64,000 bases of DNA from Haemaphysalis longicornis (lineage: Eukaryota > Arthropoda > Arachnida > Ixodida > Ixodidae): assembly GCA_013339765.2 (NCBI GenBank), contig CM023451.1:154848623-154912622 (forward strand), given 5' to 3'. The notes under the pieces are model-generated. The model had not been told where the DNA came from and did no database searches. It saw only the letters and a list, made by a program, of their open reading frames with translations. Shown here in pieces: positions 22,902-33,669 of the stretch. Made by a program: the position numbers and the translations under genes. How positions within the stretch are numbered: position 1 is the stretch's first letter; every line of letters begins with the position of its first letter.

Positions 22902-24070
22902 TCTTCAATTACGCGATTATAAAAATTCAATTAGGCATTTTTGTGCAAATGCAGGGCGTTACCCGCTTGGCCTGCTTGCACAATTCTTATTCTCGTTGTC
23001 AATGTTTTTTTGCTTTGTATATTTTCGTTTTCGGAGGGAGGCGTACAAGATCTCCCCCGCAAAGCGCAGAATCCGATCCCCTCAATCGCGTGATTCGTGT
23101 TTCACCGGATGCGCCGCTCGCAAGAAAGGCAAACGGTGGCGTCAGCGGGAAAGTCTTGGCTTACCTGAAGTTTAAATCTTTTTCTTAGACGTCATCGTCA
23201 ATGGCATAAGATCCATATTGCTGATACGTAAGTTCACGTTTCATAATTTTGTTGCTTTATATTTGTATTTTGAAGTGTTTTTTTAATTCAATTCGACCAA
23301 TTGTCTCCGTTTACGCTATTACGACCCATTAAGTGCGTTTTTTTGCAAAAGCATTCTTTTTTGCAAAAAGAAAATAAATGCAGGGCGTTCGTTTTTCATG
23401 ATTTTTTTTATTCCAGTTTCAGTCGCTCTTTTCTGTGCTTTTTATTCTCGTTTTCGTTTTTTGGAGGTAGATGTTTAAGGTTCATATCTTTTATTTCGTA
23501 AGCTCATTCGTACAATTTTTCTGTGTCTGTTATTGAATATTTATTGGTTTTTCAAAATGCCATTCGACCAATTCTTCACGTTAACAAATTCAATTATAAG
23601 GATTAAATTTGTTAACTCTATCAGGTATGCCCATCAGTGCAAATGCAAAGCGCTGCACGGTTGATTATAGTTCTCACGATTTTTTGTTCGCGTTTCAATC
23701 GTTCTTTTCAAGAGATTTTCTAATTTCGTCTGAAGGTTTTGGGGCAACTATGTAAAATTTTGCATTTTTGATTTTGCAGGTTCAGTTGTATATGTATTAA
23801 ACTGTATAATCGTAATTATTATTCATATTATATTTCCAGCTATATTGTTTTTTTTATGTGCTAGAGCATGACGTACGTATACCACAATTTTGAGAGTACA
23901 ATTTACGTTAATTTTGGGAGTACAATTCACGTTATGTTTGTTTTCATGTACAAAAAGTTTTATATTTGTTTGTTCTAGTAAGCTCTATGTTATGTATGCG
24001 TAGTATCCTATCGAGTCTGCCATAATACACTGTATCAGGCGTTTTTACGGTTTATTAGATGCGAAGCATC
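22902..24070. other. AT-rich region without recognised gene
   Basis: Strongly T-rich, with no conserved protein; apparent frames are Phe/Ser-rich by composition. Confidence 0.5.
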
Positions 24071-24083
24071 TCATGGTCGGGGC

Positions 24084-24326
24084 GACCCGCCGCGGTGGCT
24101 CAGTGGCTAAGGCGTTGCGCTGCTGAGCACGAAGTCGCGGGTTCGATTCCCGGCCGCGGCGGCCGCTTTTCTGATGGAGGCGAAAAGCAAAAACGCCCGT
24201 GTGTACGAGATTTCGGCGCACGTTAAAGATCCCCAGGTGGTCAAAATTAATCCGGAGCCCTCCACTACGGCGCGCCTCATCGCCTGCGTTGCGTCGGCGC
24301 GTTAAACCCCACAATCAATCAATCAA
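24084..24326 (+). mobile_element. Ruka-like SINE, intact, with perfect TSD
   Basis: Complete element. The A box TGGCTCAGTGG, B box GGTTCGATTCC, conserved body and a short (AATC)n tail are all present. It is bracketed by an exact 13-bp direct repeat, TCATGGTCGGGGC, at 24071-24083 and 24327-24339. The perfect duplication and clean boxes point to a relatively young insertion. Confidence 0.95.
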
Positions 24327-24489
24327 TCATGGTCGGGGCTATGTCCCTCCCTTGTTGTTTTCGCCGTCCACACCCCACTGCGCATGCTCGGCTTGCTGAA
24401 CGCCCGGTGGTGTCTTACCCTTTAAAGGAGCCATGAAGAGAAAATACAACTTCGTTTAATTTAAAGAACTAGGATTCAGTATCTCACTC

Positions 24490-24630
24490 AGCTCCATTAC
24501 AGCCACAAAAGATGTTTTTTTTAACGAAAAAAAGCAAGAAGTATTTAAAACTTTCAAATTTTGCGCCACAGTGACGTGTTATGAGCGAGAATGACGTCAC
24601 ATGGGCCAACATAAAACATAATTTTCAGTG
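24490..24630. repeat. Interspersed repeat, copy 1 (see 42690)
   Basis: The words TACAGCCACAAAAGATG, CTTTCAAATTTTGCGCCACA and TGACGTCA recur in the same order at about 42690-42790. It is a shared repeat family in the same orientation; its class is unknown. Confidence 0.6.
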
Positions 24631-24984
24631 TGTTAAGCACGTTGCTTCCCCGGTTCGTTTCGAACCGAGTTCTGTACTTAGAGGCACGGTTCCTGAACTT
24701 AGGGCCCGGGTTTCTCTTGCTGACGGTGCAAATTTACCTCCGCATGTACGAAGCCCCCTCTGGGGCTGCCAACCCCGTATTTATTTGTGAGCCGAGTATA
24801 TTTTTTACATCTCCTTTGGCCTAAACGTTTTTCCCCCCCAAAAGTGCTATTCGTTCAATCATGCCTGGATTGTTTTTCCCGTTAAGTTATATGAGGTCTT
24901 TCCCGGGTATCCACAATGAGCGAGAAACTGAGTTTTCTTTAAAAACCCTTCCCTTCGCGTGCAAAACTTCTACCACGCTCGCTA

Positions 24985-25795
24985 TTAGCCGCTATTTTAA
25001 ATGAATATTTATCCAAGCACCCTTTCTTCTTCTGTGATTTATACTGATGCATCTCAAAATGGCGAAAAAGCGGGAAATTTGGGTTATTTTTTCACAATCT
25101 TTAGACTGGAGTTATTCGCTGCGAATCCCTGATTACACACCCATTTTTATGGCCGAATTTTTAGAAAAGTTAGCTCTATGAAAAGTACCGCCATGTATCA
25201 AAAATCATCATATTATCTGATTCGATGGCAGTTATATCGGCGTTAACTTCCTCTTCGGACTCTCCATTGTACCGCACACTATTATTTTTTGTTCCCAGGC
25301 ACGTGAAGGAGGTACGCTTGTTTTGGGGTCCCTGGCCATACGGACATCAGGGGCAACGAGCAAGCGGACCATTTAGCTAATCTCGCTGTCACAGCTCCCA
25401 TTCAATTGGGAAATTTCCTAATCTGGCTCTATTTGCATCTGCAAGATTAAGACGATATTGGCATTTAGACGCCACCCGTTCCGATTCACTTTTATCATTT
25501 GAAGAGTTAAACATTTAAATTTCGGGTGGAATGTTCATTTTTGTGGTTCTCGGCAATGCGAGGTGACCTTCACCGAGCTGCGCTGCAGGGTTCCAAGGCT
25601 TAATTTCTATCTGTTCAGATCAGAACTTTCACCTACAGAACTATGTGTGCGGTGCCAGGTCCCCGAAACAATCGAACATTTTTTTCTCGACTGTCGCCGT
25701 TTCTCAACAGCTAGACAACTGTTTTTGAAGGAGCCGATTGAGGGTTTGGGGTTGACTTTATCGATAACACTTATATTATCTATTGGCGCATAAAA
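24985..25795 (+). pseudogene. LINE 3' fragment: RNase H plus CCHC knuckle
   Basis: Plus-strand pieces are IYTDASQNGEKAG (RNase H start, first catalytic Asp), GVPGHTDIRGNEQADHLANL (the WxPGHxxxxGNExAD block of RNase H, near 25325-25385) and, in ORF2-terminal position, CVRCQVPETIEHFFLDC (C-x2-C-x8-H-x4-C). The open frame ends at 25793. Stops and frame shifts separate the blocks. The order RNase H then knuckle fits I-group LINEs. It is a different copy and subfamily from 6245-7114. Confidence 0.75.
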
Positions 25796-26185
25796 GCTGG
25801 GGTTTGCAAGAAGGGATATATATAATTGCATTAAATTTTTTTCTTTCTGCCTCAGGTCGTTTGAATTGCAAAACGGTGCTGATTAATGGGTAATTCGGGT
25901 TTCATTCACAACTAAGTTTCCTTTTACAGCCTCTTTCCGGAAATAAGTATTTTTGAAGTCCCCACGTTTTTAACCGGTTTAGCCCGGGCCCAACCCCCCC
26001 TTTGTGGGTACGTGGCCAAAAAAATTGAGGACAATCATCATCATTCAACAACACAAAAAAGGGGGATGAGCCACTACTACTCAGTCCTCAATGGCGCAAC
26101 ATTCCCCGTACTGCCCCCCGTGCTGCCACCCCCTTGTTCCAGCCGTCTCTCCGTCGCAACCCCGGGCATGTCGCCCCCAAAGGCC

Positions 26186-26847
26186 TCAAGGCGTCGTTTC
26201 GCATTGTCCACCCACCCCCCCAGCCTCTTCAAAACCGAGAGCTGCTGAAAAGGGTGTGGCTCTCGGGAGCAGGTGCAACCGCAGGGCATTCGAGGACGAC
26301 GTGGCTGGTGGTCTCTTCTGCAGCTCCACAGGCGGTGCAAGTTGTGTCGAGCCCGGCCGTAAACTTCCCCCCGCCACACCCCGGTGTCCGCAGCACGCCG
26401 AGACGGGCCTCTTCCAGCAGGCCACTGCCCAGGGAGTTATCAAAAAACTTCTCCCGGCCGATGGTCGTTTTTTTTTGGCGCTATACAGGTCCAGAGGGGC
26501 TTCGCCTTTGCACCTTCGAGCCACTCCCTCGTCTCCACCTTTGTCACCTGACCCCGGGACCCTGGCCGCCCTCGTGCTCACGGGCTGTGGGGCCCGCTGA
26601 CGCGATAGACTCGGGCGATACCTCATAACGGCGCCGCAGATTCGCCGTCCGTCGGGTCCACCGTGTCGAGATGCCGGAATAGATGGGGGTGGATCAGGGC
26701 CTGGTGGGCCAGGTTAGTGTCGGGCAACCGGAGAAGTCTGCCTTCGTAGCTCAACTTTGCCACTGCTTCCCGCGCCGTAAATGACGACCAACCCAGGCCC
26801 CCCTGGATCCCCTCCACCGGAGTGTTCTTGTGGACGCCCAAGGCCAT
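26186..26847 (-). pseudogene. LINE ORF2 C-terminus with zinc knuckle
   Basis: Read in the correct frame near 26270-26340 on the minus strand, the segment gives CTACGAAEETTSHVVLEC, a C-x2-C-x8-H-x4-C knuckle. It is surrounded by frames that break at about 26620. The block upstream (EGIQGGLGWSSF, DTNLAHQALIHPHLF, about 26690-26800) is the thumb/linker region between RT and knuckle. Confidence 0.75.
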
Positions 26848-26911
26848 CCCCCTGCGTCTCTCTGTCTCCTCTCTAAGAATTCACGCGTTCCTGCAGAGAG
26901 GCAACGTGGCG

Positions 26912-28404
26912 TTAGCGAAAGGTCAGCCCTGGCACTGCCACCATCTTCCACAAGGCACGTAGCACCTCGTAGCGGTTGAAAGCCCAAAGTGCATGCCGGC
27001 CCAGAAACCCTTTGTTTCTGGCAGCTTTGGTCTTGATGTGCCGCTCGTGTGTCGCCAGGTAGTCCGGTCCTGTGCTCAAGTGCACGCCCAGGTACTTCGC
27101 CGCACTCGTCATGTGCACCGTGTCCCCCTGCAGTGCCCATGTCCGCTGATGTACCTGTGCCGCCCCATACCATCCCATGCACTTAGCTTGACTAAACCGC
27201 AGTTGTAGCTTCGCCATCTCTGAGCCACAGATGTCCAGCAGGTGTTGCAACTCTTCTGGCGATCCTGCCATGACGGCGAAGTCATCCGCGTACACCAGGG
27301 CTGGGATTCGATGGACCACCTGCTGCCCCTCTACCCGGTGTTCCAGCCGGTAACCGCTCCCCGAAAACTCCAACTGGTGCGTTACCTCTGCCACATACAA
27401 CATGAACAGAAGTGGGGAGAGAGGACATCCCTGCCGCAGACCGCGTGGTATGTCAACCGGCGCCGTAGTCTCGCCACCCCATTCAACCTGTGCCGTGATG
27501 TCCTCATACAGTGCCCGGAGCAGGTACAGATCTGACTCGTCCAGGCCATGTTCCCGGAGCAGCTCCCACAGCATCTCACGATTCACCCGATCGTAGGCCT
27601 TGGAGATATCCAGGAACGCCACATAGAGCGGGCTCCCGGTCTGCAGGGCAATTTCTATGCACTGCGTAAGGACAAACAAGTTGTCCTCAATGCGTCTGCC
27701 GACCCGGAAGCCTGCCTGCAGCTCCCCCAAGACACCTTTGCGTTCGGCCCAGCGCTGCAACCGGCTCTTCACAATCTGCATGGCCATTCGGTCAACACCG
27801 GAGTGATGGCTATAGGTCTGCAGTTGTTCAGGTCCATCCTATCCCCGGTGCCTTTACACAAGGGGCGAACACTACTGCACTTCCAGTCCCGAGGAATATC
27901 TCCCTTCCACTAGGACCGTGACAGCAAGTCCCCCATTCGCACCCTGGCTTTCGGGCCCGACGCCTTGATGAGACTCATGGGGATGCCATCCACCCCCAAG
28001 GCCGTTCCTGCGTCCACTCTTCGGGTAGCTTGCTTGAATTCGCGGTCCGTCGGTGCCTGTCGCAGGTCGGCTGGCAGAAAGCTGTCGTCGTGGACGGCGG
28101 CAGTTCTCCCAGTTGGCTGCGCCACCTGTTCGCTCGGAGGGATCCCTGTGTCCTCGTACCGTTGGAGCGCGCGCAGCCATTCTTCGAGTAGAGGCACGCA
28201 AGCCGCTCCCTCCAGTGTCTGTTCGTCCCCTGATGCGCGGAGTCGGCCCTGTGGAGCTGTTCTACTCCCCGATTGAATGTGGCGCCAGAAACGTTGAGGC
28301 GCCTGCCTCCCCGCGCGCTGTAAATCGGCCAGAAAACGCTGGTTCAGATCCCTTATTCGAGATTGCACCAGAGATGTCGCCTCTCGCCTAGAAATTCTGC
28401 CCAC
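26912..28404 (-). pseudogene. LINE reverse transcriptase
   Basis: The upstream frame (28404-27910) carries a connector and RT block 1-2 (TALGVDGIPMSLIKAS). After a frame break, the 291-codon frame (27787-26912) carries AGFRVGRRIEDN at residues 25-36, motif A LDISKAYDRV at 59-68, motif B GLRQGCPLSPLLF at 116-128, motif C YADD at 166-169 and a later KYLGVHLS block. All catalytic Asp residues of motifs A and C are present. The polymerase would copy element RNA at the nicked target. The frameshift near 27790-27910 disables it as written. Confidence 0.9.
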
Positions 28405-28577
28405 GCACCCGCTGTGGCTTCATGGTCCGTGTGCTTGCTCAGCCGCCGGTGCAGGCGGCTGGCTTCACGCCGGCGCTTAATGGGCCCCCGCCACTTCGGC
28501 CGTCCACCACGCCTTCACCCGATGCCGGCCTTTCTTCTGTGTAGCGCACTGTGCCAGTGCTCCACGGAGCGCAGCTA

Positions 28578-29430
28578 TCATCTTTCATATGTTGTCATTT
28601 CATCCACCCTGTCTTCCAGAACAGATGCCATCCTTTCAACGTCACGTTCACTCGGTCGTCGCGGTCCACTTTGAGCAGGCTGTGGGACGGTCTGCTGATG
28701 CTGGCCAAAGAAGAGACGAAAACGATTGTGGTCGCTGGCCAGATTGCCTTCCCCGTCCTCGTCTATGACCATCATGTCTAATGACTCAAACAGCGTCTCA
28801 GACATGAGGCAGTAGTCAATGCATGATGTCCGATCACGCACCGTCCACGTGACCCCGCCCCCTTTGGGACTTGTCCGTCAGATTAACCACAACTAGGTTT
28901 TCTCTCCTCGCCATGTCCAGCAGCAGTCTTCCATTCGCGTCCGTGTGACCATCTAGCTCCTCGACGTGGGCATTGAAATCCCCCACTATCATAGCTTCAT
29001 ACTGGCTGCGGAGCTCCTGCATGTCTGCGCTGAGGCAGGCGCTAATTTCCTCGTTCTTCTCACGCCCTGCCCCCGTCCACCAGTACACTGTGGCCAGGGC
29101 CACTGGTTTGTCGGCTACCCTGCCCGCTAGCCACATATGTTCCTGGCAGGTAGGCCTCTCTCTTGTCCACTGATGGGGACTCGCACACAGGCATCCTATC
29201 CCACCTCCTCGCCTTTCATTAGCCTGCCGGTTGCACCCCTCCCAATGCATGTCAGGATCTGCTGGGGGGATTTCCTCATCTCGAAGGTGTGTTTCAACGA
29301 CTGCACACACCGCTAGTCGATGGGTCCGCATCTCCTTCGTAAGCTCGGCCCATTTTGATTCTTTCCTTGCCCCCCTGCATGTTGAGGAAAAACCCAGCTG
29401 CAGACCTCTACCCTGTCGCTTTCGCCGTAG
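28578..29430 (-). pseudogene. LINE APE-type endonuclease
   Basis: On the minus strand the catalytic landmarks appear in order: VVETHL (metal-binding Glu), a central VYWWTGAGREKNEE region, VGDFNAH (catalytic Asp/Asn), then, after a frame change near 28840, RTSCIDYCLMSE and ASDHN (terminal Asp-His pair). This is the exonuclease-endonuclease-phosphatase fold that nicks target DNA for priming. Apart from the single frame change the domain looks complete. Confidence 0.85.
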
Positions 29431-29513
29431 GCCTCTGCGTTTGCGCCGTCGGCTGACAAAATCTCGTGGCAGCATTTTTCCTACGGGGTCGGTCCCCAAA
29501 ACCTCCAGCTGGG

Positions 29514-30154
29514 CTACTTCCTCGGGGAGCCCCACTGCCGTGGTCTGCCCTCCATTTGCAACAAAGCTTGCTTCAGTGCCTCTACGATCGACACTTCTAG
29601 GTGTCTGGCCGGCCTCTGATCGTGCCGGAAACGTCTGGAGGGGCGCAGCCCTAAAAAAACGCAGAGTCGCCGGCCGAGCCGCTGTCCTAGGACCTCTGCC
29701 TTGCTTGTACTGTATCCTGTGTCCTGCGTCCCCGATTCTGTCGCTCGGCTGGTGGTAATGAACTCCACTTTCCCTCCCAGTTCTTTGCAGGCCGCCCTCA
29801 TCAAACTGTTCCATTGCTCGCAACGACTGGAGATGCTCTCATCCGGGCCTGACTGTTCTGCGGTCCTCGCCTCATCCACTCTATCAACTTGGAGTGGAAA
29901 GCCTGCACTAATGTGTTGAGGTCCATGTCGGTGCGCCCGATGTCCCTCAGACCGGCCTGAATGACTACCATGGCTTCGGAAACACTCCAGAGGTCTGTAG
30001 CCCCATCTACTAGTTCCGCCACCTCGTGGATCGTGGCATCCTGCTGGATCCTGAACTGGACGTGGTCATTCCACCGGGTGGTCCGGAGCACGTGGGGTTT
30101 TAGGCGTCGGGCACTCTCATCTCCAAACACAAACGCCCACCTGCCCCGTTTCAC
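29514..30154 (-). pseudogene. LINE ORF1 SGNH/esterase-like segment
   Basis: The minus-strand frame contains GRWAFVFGDESARRL, resembling the GDS block, then AMVVIQAGLRDIGR, resembling the (V)hxGxND block, then LVQAFHSKLIEW. In a second frame it continues LGGKVEFITTSRATESG and YSTSKAEVLGQRLGRRL. The arrangement matches the SGNH-hydrolase-like domain of CR1-type ORF1 proteins. The nucleophile Ser is replaced by Glu-Ser spacing (GDES), and the block III Asn is not evident, so catalysis is doubtful. Confidence 0.55.
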
Positions 30155-30536
30155 CTGCTGTGGGGAGCTCTTCTTGCGTGTCGGCTCAGATTGCTCTTGG
30201 GGCTTTAGCTCGGGGGCCTCCTCAGTCTCAGCAGGTTGTTTCTGTCTCCGCGCCTTCCGCTTCTTGCTCGACTCCCTCCCCCTTTGGGTTCATCCCGGAG
30301 CTGCATCGGCCGATGCTCTGCGTGTCCGGCTCCCACCTCCTGTCTGCCCTCAGAAACTGCCAGCAGTTGAGTGCTCCTGCCGTCCCCGTCCCCCGTCGTT
30401 GAGAGATGGAGAGCCCCACTGCCAGGGGAAACGGGCTCACCCGCAGCCCCACCAGCGTCTGTGGTGTTGGCAGCCGCCACTCCCCCGTGCTTTGCAATTC
30501 CAGGCGCCTGGTCACGATCCATCGTGTGGCCTTCGA

Positions 30537-30836
30537 CTACGCACCTGAGACGTGCCAAACCCCTGCCTGCAAAACCTCTCGCTCCCGTCTCTCTACCATT
30601 ATCTCGTGCTCGAGGGTCTTCCTCTCTTTCTCACACGTCGCTGTTTCTATGTCCAAGCGTTTGGTCAGGTTGGCGATAGCCAGCTGCCATTCCTCCACGC
30701 CCCGAGCCTCGTGCCGAGCGAAATCGTCTCTTTCTGTGTCTACCCGGGCATCCAGAGCAGCCAGACGGAGGCAGATTGCACAAAACGAACGGATCACCCT
30801 TTGCCGCCGATGCCAAGTCCTCAAATGGGGTCTCAT
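30537..30836 (-). pseudogene. LINE ORF1 coiled-coil segment
   Basis: A highly charged helix-forming stretch (AALDARVDTERDDFARHEAR, LAIANLTKRLDIETATCEKE, RKTLEHEIMVERRERE) with heptad-like hydrophobic spacing. It is in the same reading frame as the SAP-containing frame upstream, separated by two in-frame stops in about 50 bases. One original ORF with SAP followed by a coiled coil is therefore plausible. Coiled coils in LINE ORF1 proteins mediate trimerisation. Confidence 0.6.
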
Positions 30837-30887
30837 CTAGGAACACCCACCGGCCGCAGGGGGTCGCACCTCACATTCGGATTCCTC

Positions 30888-31271
30888 TCATCCGCTTTCT
30901 CCGCTCTTACCGGCCTCGGCCTCGTGCGCGTCTTCATTACTCTGAGTCTCCTCGTTGTCCTGGGTCAACTGTTTAACGCGCTTAGTGAGCGGCTTTCCCG
31001 ATGTCGGCGTCGTGGGCTGTAGCGGCGTAAGTTCCGCCTGCACCTCGAACTCAAACGTTTCTATATCCTCGCCTGCGCCTCGAAGGGCTTGCGCCAACCG
31101 CTCGATGAGAGCCGCCTTCACTCCAGTTTTGTCCAGTCCTCTCTTCTCAAGCTCACTGCGCAGGTCGATTACTCGCAGCTCGGATATCGTTTTCTTTGTC
31201 GTCAGGCTCTCCGTCGCAGGAACCATATTGGCTCGACGCAGCCGCCAAAGCCGCTTCCACGATGCGCACAA
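30888..31271 (-). CDS. SAP-domain ORF, SAFB-type, at 5' end of the LINE
   Basis: A 127-codon minus-strand frame. From about residue 28 it reads KTISELRVIDLRSELEKRGL, then DKTGVKAALIERLAQAL. This is a complete SAP helix-loop-helix with the closest resemblance, by memory, to scaffold attachment factor B proteins (LRVIDLRxELxxRxLDxxGxKxxLxxRL). An acidic tail follows (EETQSNEDAHEAEA). SAP domains bind AT-rich DNA and matrix-attachment regions. The frame lies in the same orientation and directly 5' of the LINE ORF1. Alternatives are a 5' exon of a host SAFB gene into which the LINE landed, or a retro-copied exon. There is no visible splice donor that settles it. Confidence 0.7.
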   Translation of the reverse strand: MCASWKRLWRLRRANMVPATESLTTKKTISELRVIDLRSELEKRGLDKTGVKAALIERLAQALRGAGEDIETFEFEVQAELTPLQPTTPTSGKPLTKRVKQLTQDNEETQSNEDAHEAEAGKSGESG

Positions 31272-31330
31272 CGTCGGGAAACGTAGCCCGCGAAGGGTAA
31301 CTCGTCAAGACGAAAACTGCTCCGAGGCCC

Positions 31331-31785
31331 TGGTCCCAGGGTGTCGCGTCACTTTAAGCAGAAACGGCACTGTTCTTAACGAATACTGCCCACGACACGA
31401 CGAAAACACTCCGCCATACAGCAGCCTTAACCACACACAACCACACACGGCGTTTTGCCCGCACGCGTTGGGGCCGCGCCGGGTGACGAAGCCCTAAGTG
31501 CAAAAAAGCGCTGGCATGAACTACTTCCACCTCCCCGCACAGACGACGTTCACACACGACGTTCACTCAGGCACTAAAAATCAAACGTTGAAAACCACTG
31601 TCAACACGTCGCCATCAACACGCCATCGTCAGGACAACATGCAGGTATACCGGTGTTCCCAGCTCACACACGTACACACAAAAAAACGTACACTTATATA
31701 ACTCAATTTTGTTAACAACATTTGTGTAGGCTAAGAAATTGCACGGCAGAGTTTCCGCCCAGGCAATGCATTTAGTTTCTGGGAA
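31331..31785. other. Possible LINE 5' UTR, otherwise unassigned
   Basis: A GC-rich stretch up to about 31570 may be the 5' UTR/promoter of the minus-strand LINE. Beyond it I see nothing recognisable. Confidence 0.3.
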
Positions 31786-31792
31786 GTGTATA

Positions 31793-31821
31793 TGTGTGTG
31801 TGTGTGTGTGGGGGGGGGGGG
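31793..31821. repeat. (GT)n-(G)n tract
   Basis: About eight GT units run into a 13-G homopolymer, a likely sequencing-error hotspot. Confidence 0.95.
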
Positions 31822-32692
31822 GATAGATGAACTAGCAACGGTACTGGTATCTAATCTTTTACTTGCGCACTTAAAGCGAACCATCATGACGAAGACTGCG
31901 AACATTTACTACCATTCACACAGGGATGAAAGTCGAACTCCCGAACGCACCAACTAATTACGCGGCGCATATATAGCTCGCGTACTAATAAACCTTGTCA
32001 TATTATGAGTATATATGCGGCTGCTGCACCCATTTTGTTGAATATGTATGCACATTACAAGCACAGACATTTTGTACACCCCGACCATTCACTCCATTGC
32101 TAAACTACTAAAAAATTATTAGCTAAGTCAGAAAAAAAAAGAAAAAACCTAAACCAGCGCCAGCATGTGCGCGCATTCTTAATTCCGAACATTTACATTT
32201 GCCCAGGTTTGCAAAAAGAGAAAAAGAAAACTAGTTACGAATTAAGGGGATTCCTGCAGAAAAACAAGGAGAGTGTACTTGCGCACGAAATGCTCCACCT
32301 GGTTCTGGCTATGCTGGGAAGTCAATATCGCTTGACCCCTTCCTCCGTACGCGTAGTCAACAGTTCAGTCCTTCAGTTTATTCCTAGCCCGGTGCGGTAG
32401 AATTACTGCCGTATGTTTTAGTTAATATAAAAGTTAAAAATTGCGTATTCTATATTTCATCCGGTGCCGCCAATCAGGGGCGCAACAGAAACACGAGCAC
32501 GCTGGGGAGCGGCGGCCGACTCAGTATTTTTCTTTCTCCCCGATGGCGGCGCTGGGTGTCGCGGCTCAGTGTCGCCCTCTGTTCACTGCACGGCGCCTAT
32601 ATGACTCCTCCTCCTCTACCCCCTCCTTGGGGCTGTGTAGGGAAATCATTGCCTGAGCCACGGAGCAAGATAAACAGGAGCGCCGACTTCGC
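31822..32692. other. No gene recognised
   Basis: No supported feature. Confidence 0.45.
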
Positions 32693-32880
32693 TCTAATAA
32701 TAATAATAATAATAATAAGCCTTTATTCGCATCACGTACACAACGCATACATGACGCTGGAGGCCCGCGGAAAAAGCTGTCATAAAGGCAGCTTGACAAT
32801 ACCTTTGTTACAAATTACATTGCTCTCTCCTGGCTCTCCTGCGGGCTCTAATGTCCATAGAGTTTCATACAAATAACTAG
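32693..32880 (-). mobile_element. Retroelement 3' end with (TTA)n tail
   Basis: On the minus strand a unique-looking segment ends GTGATGCGAATAAAGGC followed by about eight TTA units (plus strand AATAATAAT at 32697-32718). An AATAAA signal immediately before a short-unit tail is typical of a non-LTR retrotransposon 3' end. No coding part is retained. Confidence 0.55.
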
Positions 32881-33209
32881 AGGGGAAACTGGCGCTAGTG
32901 TCAACGCGAACAGGGCAGCGGCGCTTACGCTTCAATGGGAATGATGGGTAGTTTTGGAACCGGATTGCGTAGGATCAAAACAGGCTTATGGCTGCGCAAA
33001 TTGTGTTTTTTCACAAAAAAGCTCTTATTGCCCGGTTCTCCGTTTACAAATTACATTGCAAACAAGAAAGTTAGTGACGAAAAACCGGTTTTGTACGAAA
33101 TAAAACGGCGCGTTTTAAAAAAAAAGCAGACACGGACAGGCGGGGAAAGCTGGCTCAAAAAAGTGTCTAAACACGGATGCCGCCATGATGCCACGCTGTA
33201 GTTGCCAGA

Positions 33210-33309
33210 NNNNNNNNNNNNNNNNNNNNNNNNNNNNNNNNNNNNNNNNNNNNNNNNNNNNNNNNNNNNNNNNNNNNNNNNNNNNNNNNNNNNNNNNNNN
33301 NNNNNNNNN
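33210..33309. other. Assembly gap (100 N)
   Basis: Exactly 100 N, the usual placeholder for a gap of unknown size. Sequences on either side need not be adjacent in the genome. Confidence 1.
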
Positions 33310-33667
33310 CGGGCACGGCAAGCATCTCTGTTTTGCCGCAGCCTCAAGGAATAATATAATTTACCAAGCTACAAATTTATTCAACGTACAAGGACGCGTT
33401 TCTCTTGGACTTCTGCTCCCCATGCGAGCAAACTTGTCGTGGCCGATCTGGTGGTGTAGGCGGCTATTGCGAATCGCTGGTGGGAACATTTAGCGTGATC
33501 GCCTAAGCAGTTTAGGCATTAATTGCTTTTTTAATGCTGCATGTACTCTACCTTGTGAAAAAATATTTCGCAGCACGAAAATCACCCTGGCACTATTTCA
33601 CTCGAGAAAATTTCTGCGGGTGCTGCATGAATGCGGAGGATCCACACACAACATCGTTTTATGGCAC
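33310..33667. other. No gene recognised
   Basis: Spacer between the gap and the MITE; nothing supported. Confidence 0.5.
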
Positions 33668-33669
33668 TA

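Larger units (their letters stand above)
26030..31330 (-). mobile_element. Near-complete non-LTR retrotransposon with SAP-bearing 5' ORF
   Basis: A minus-strand element of about 5.3 kb. In order from 31.3 kb it contains a SAP domain, a coiled coil, an SGNH/esterase-like segment, an APE-type endonuclease, a reverse transcriptase and a C-terminal CCHC knuckle. The 3' end is a short GATGATG-like tail near 26040. An esterase-bearing ORF1 followed by an endonuclease-RT ORF2 is CR1-group architecture. At least five frame changes and several stops make it inactive as assembled. The exact 5' end is unclear; sequence to about 31570 could be its 5' UTR. Confidence 0.8.

Noticed and set aside
26091..26628. 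Overlapping 164-169-codon plus-strand frames
   Set aside because: Antisense shadows of the minus-strand LINE ORF2 C-terminus, where the zinc knuckle is recognisable.
29231..31497. Long plus-strand frames across 29.2-31.5 kb
   Set aside because: Antisense of the endonuclease and ORF1 regions of the minus-strand LINE; no domain in plus orientation.
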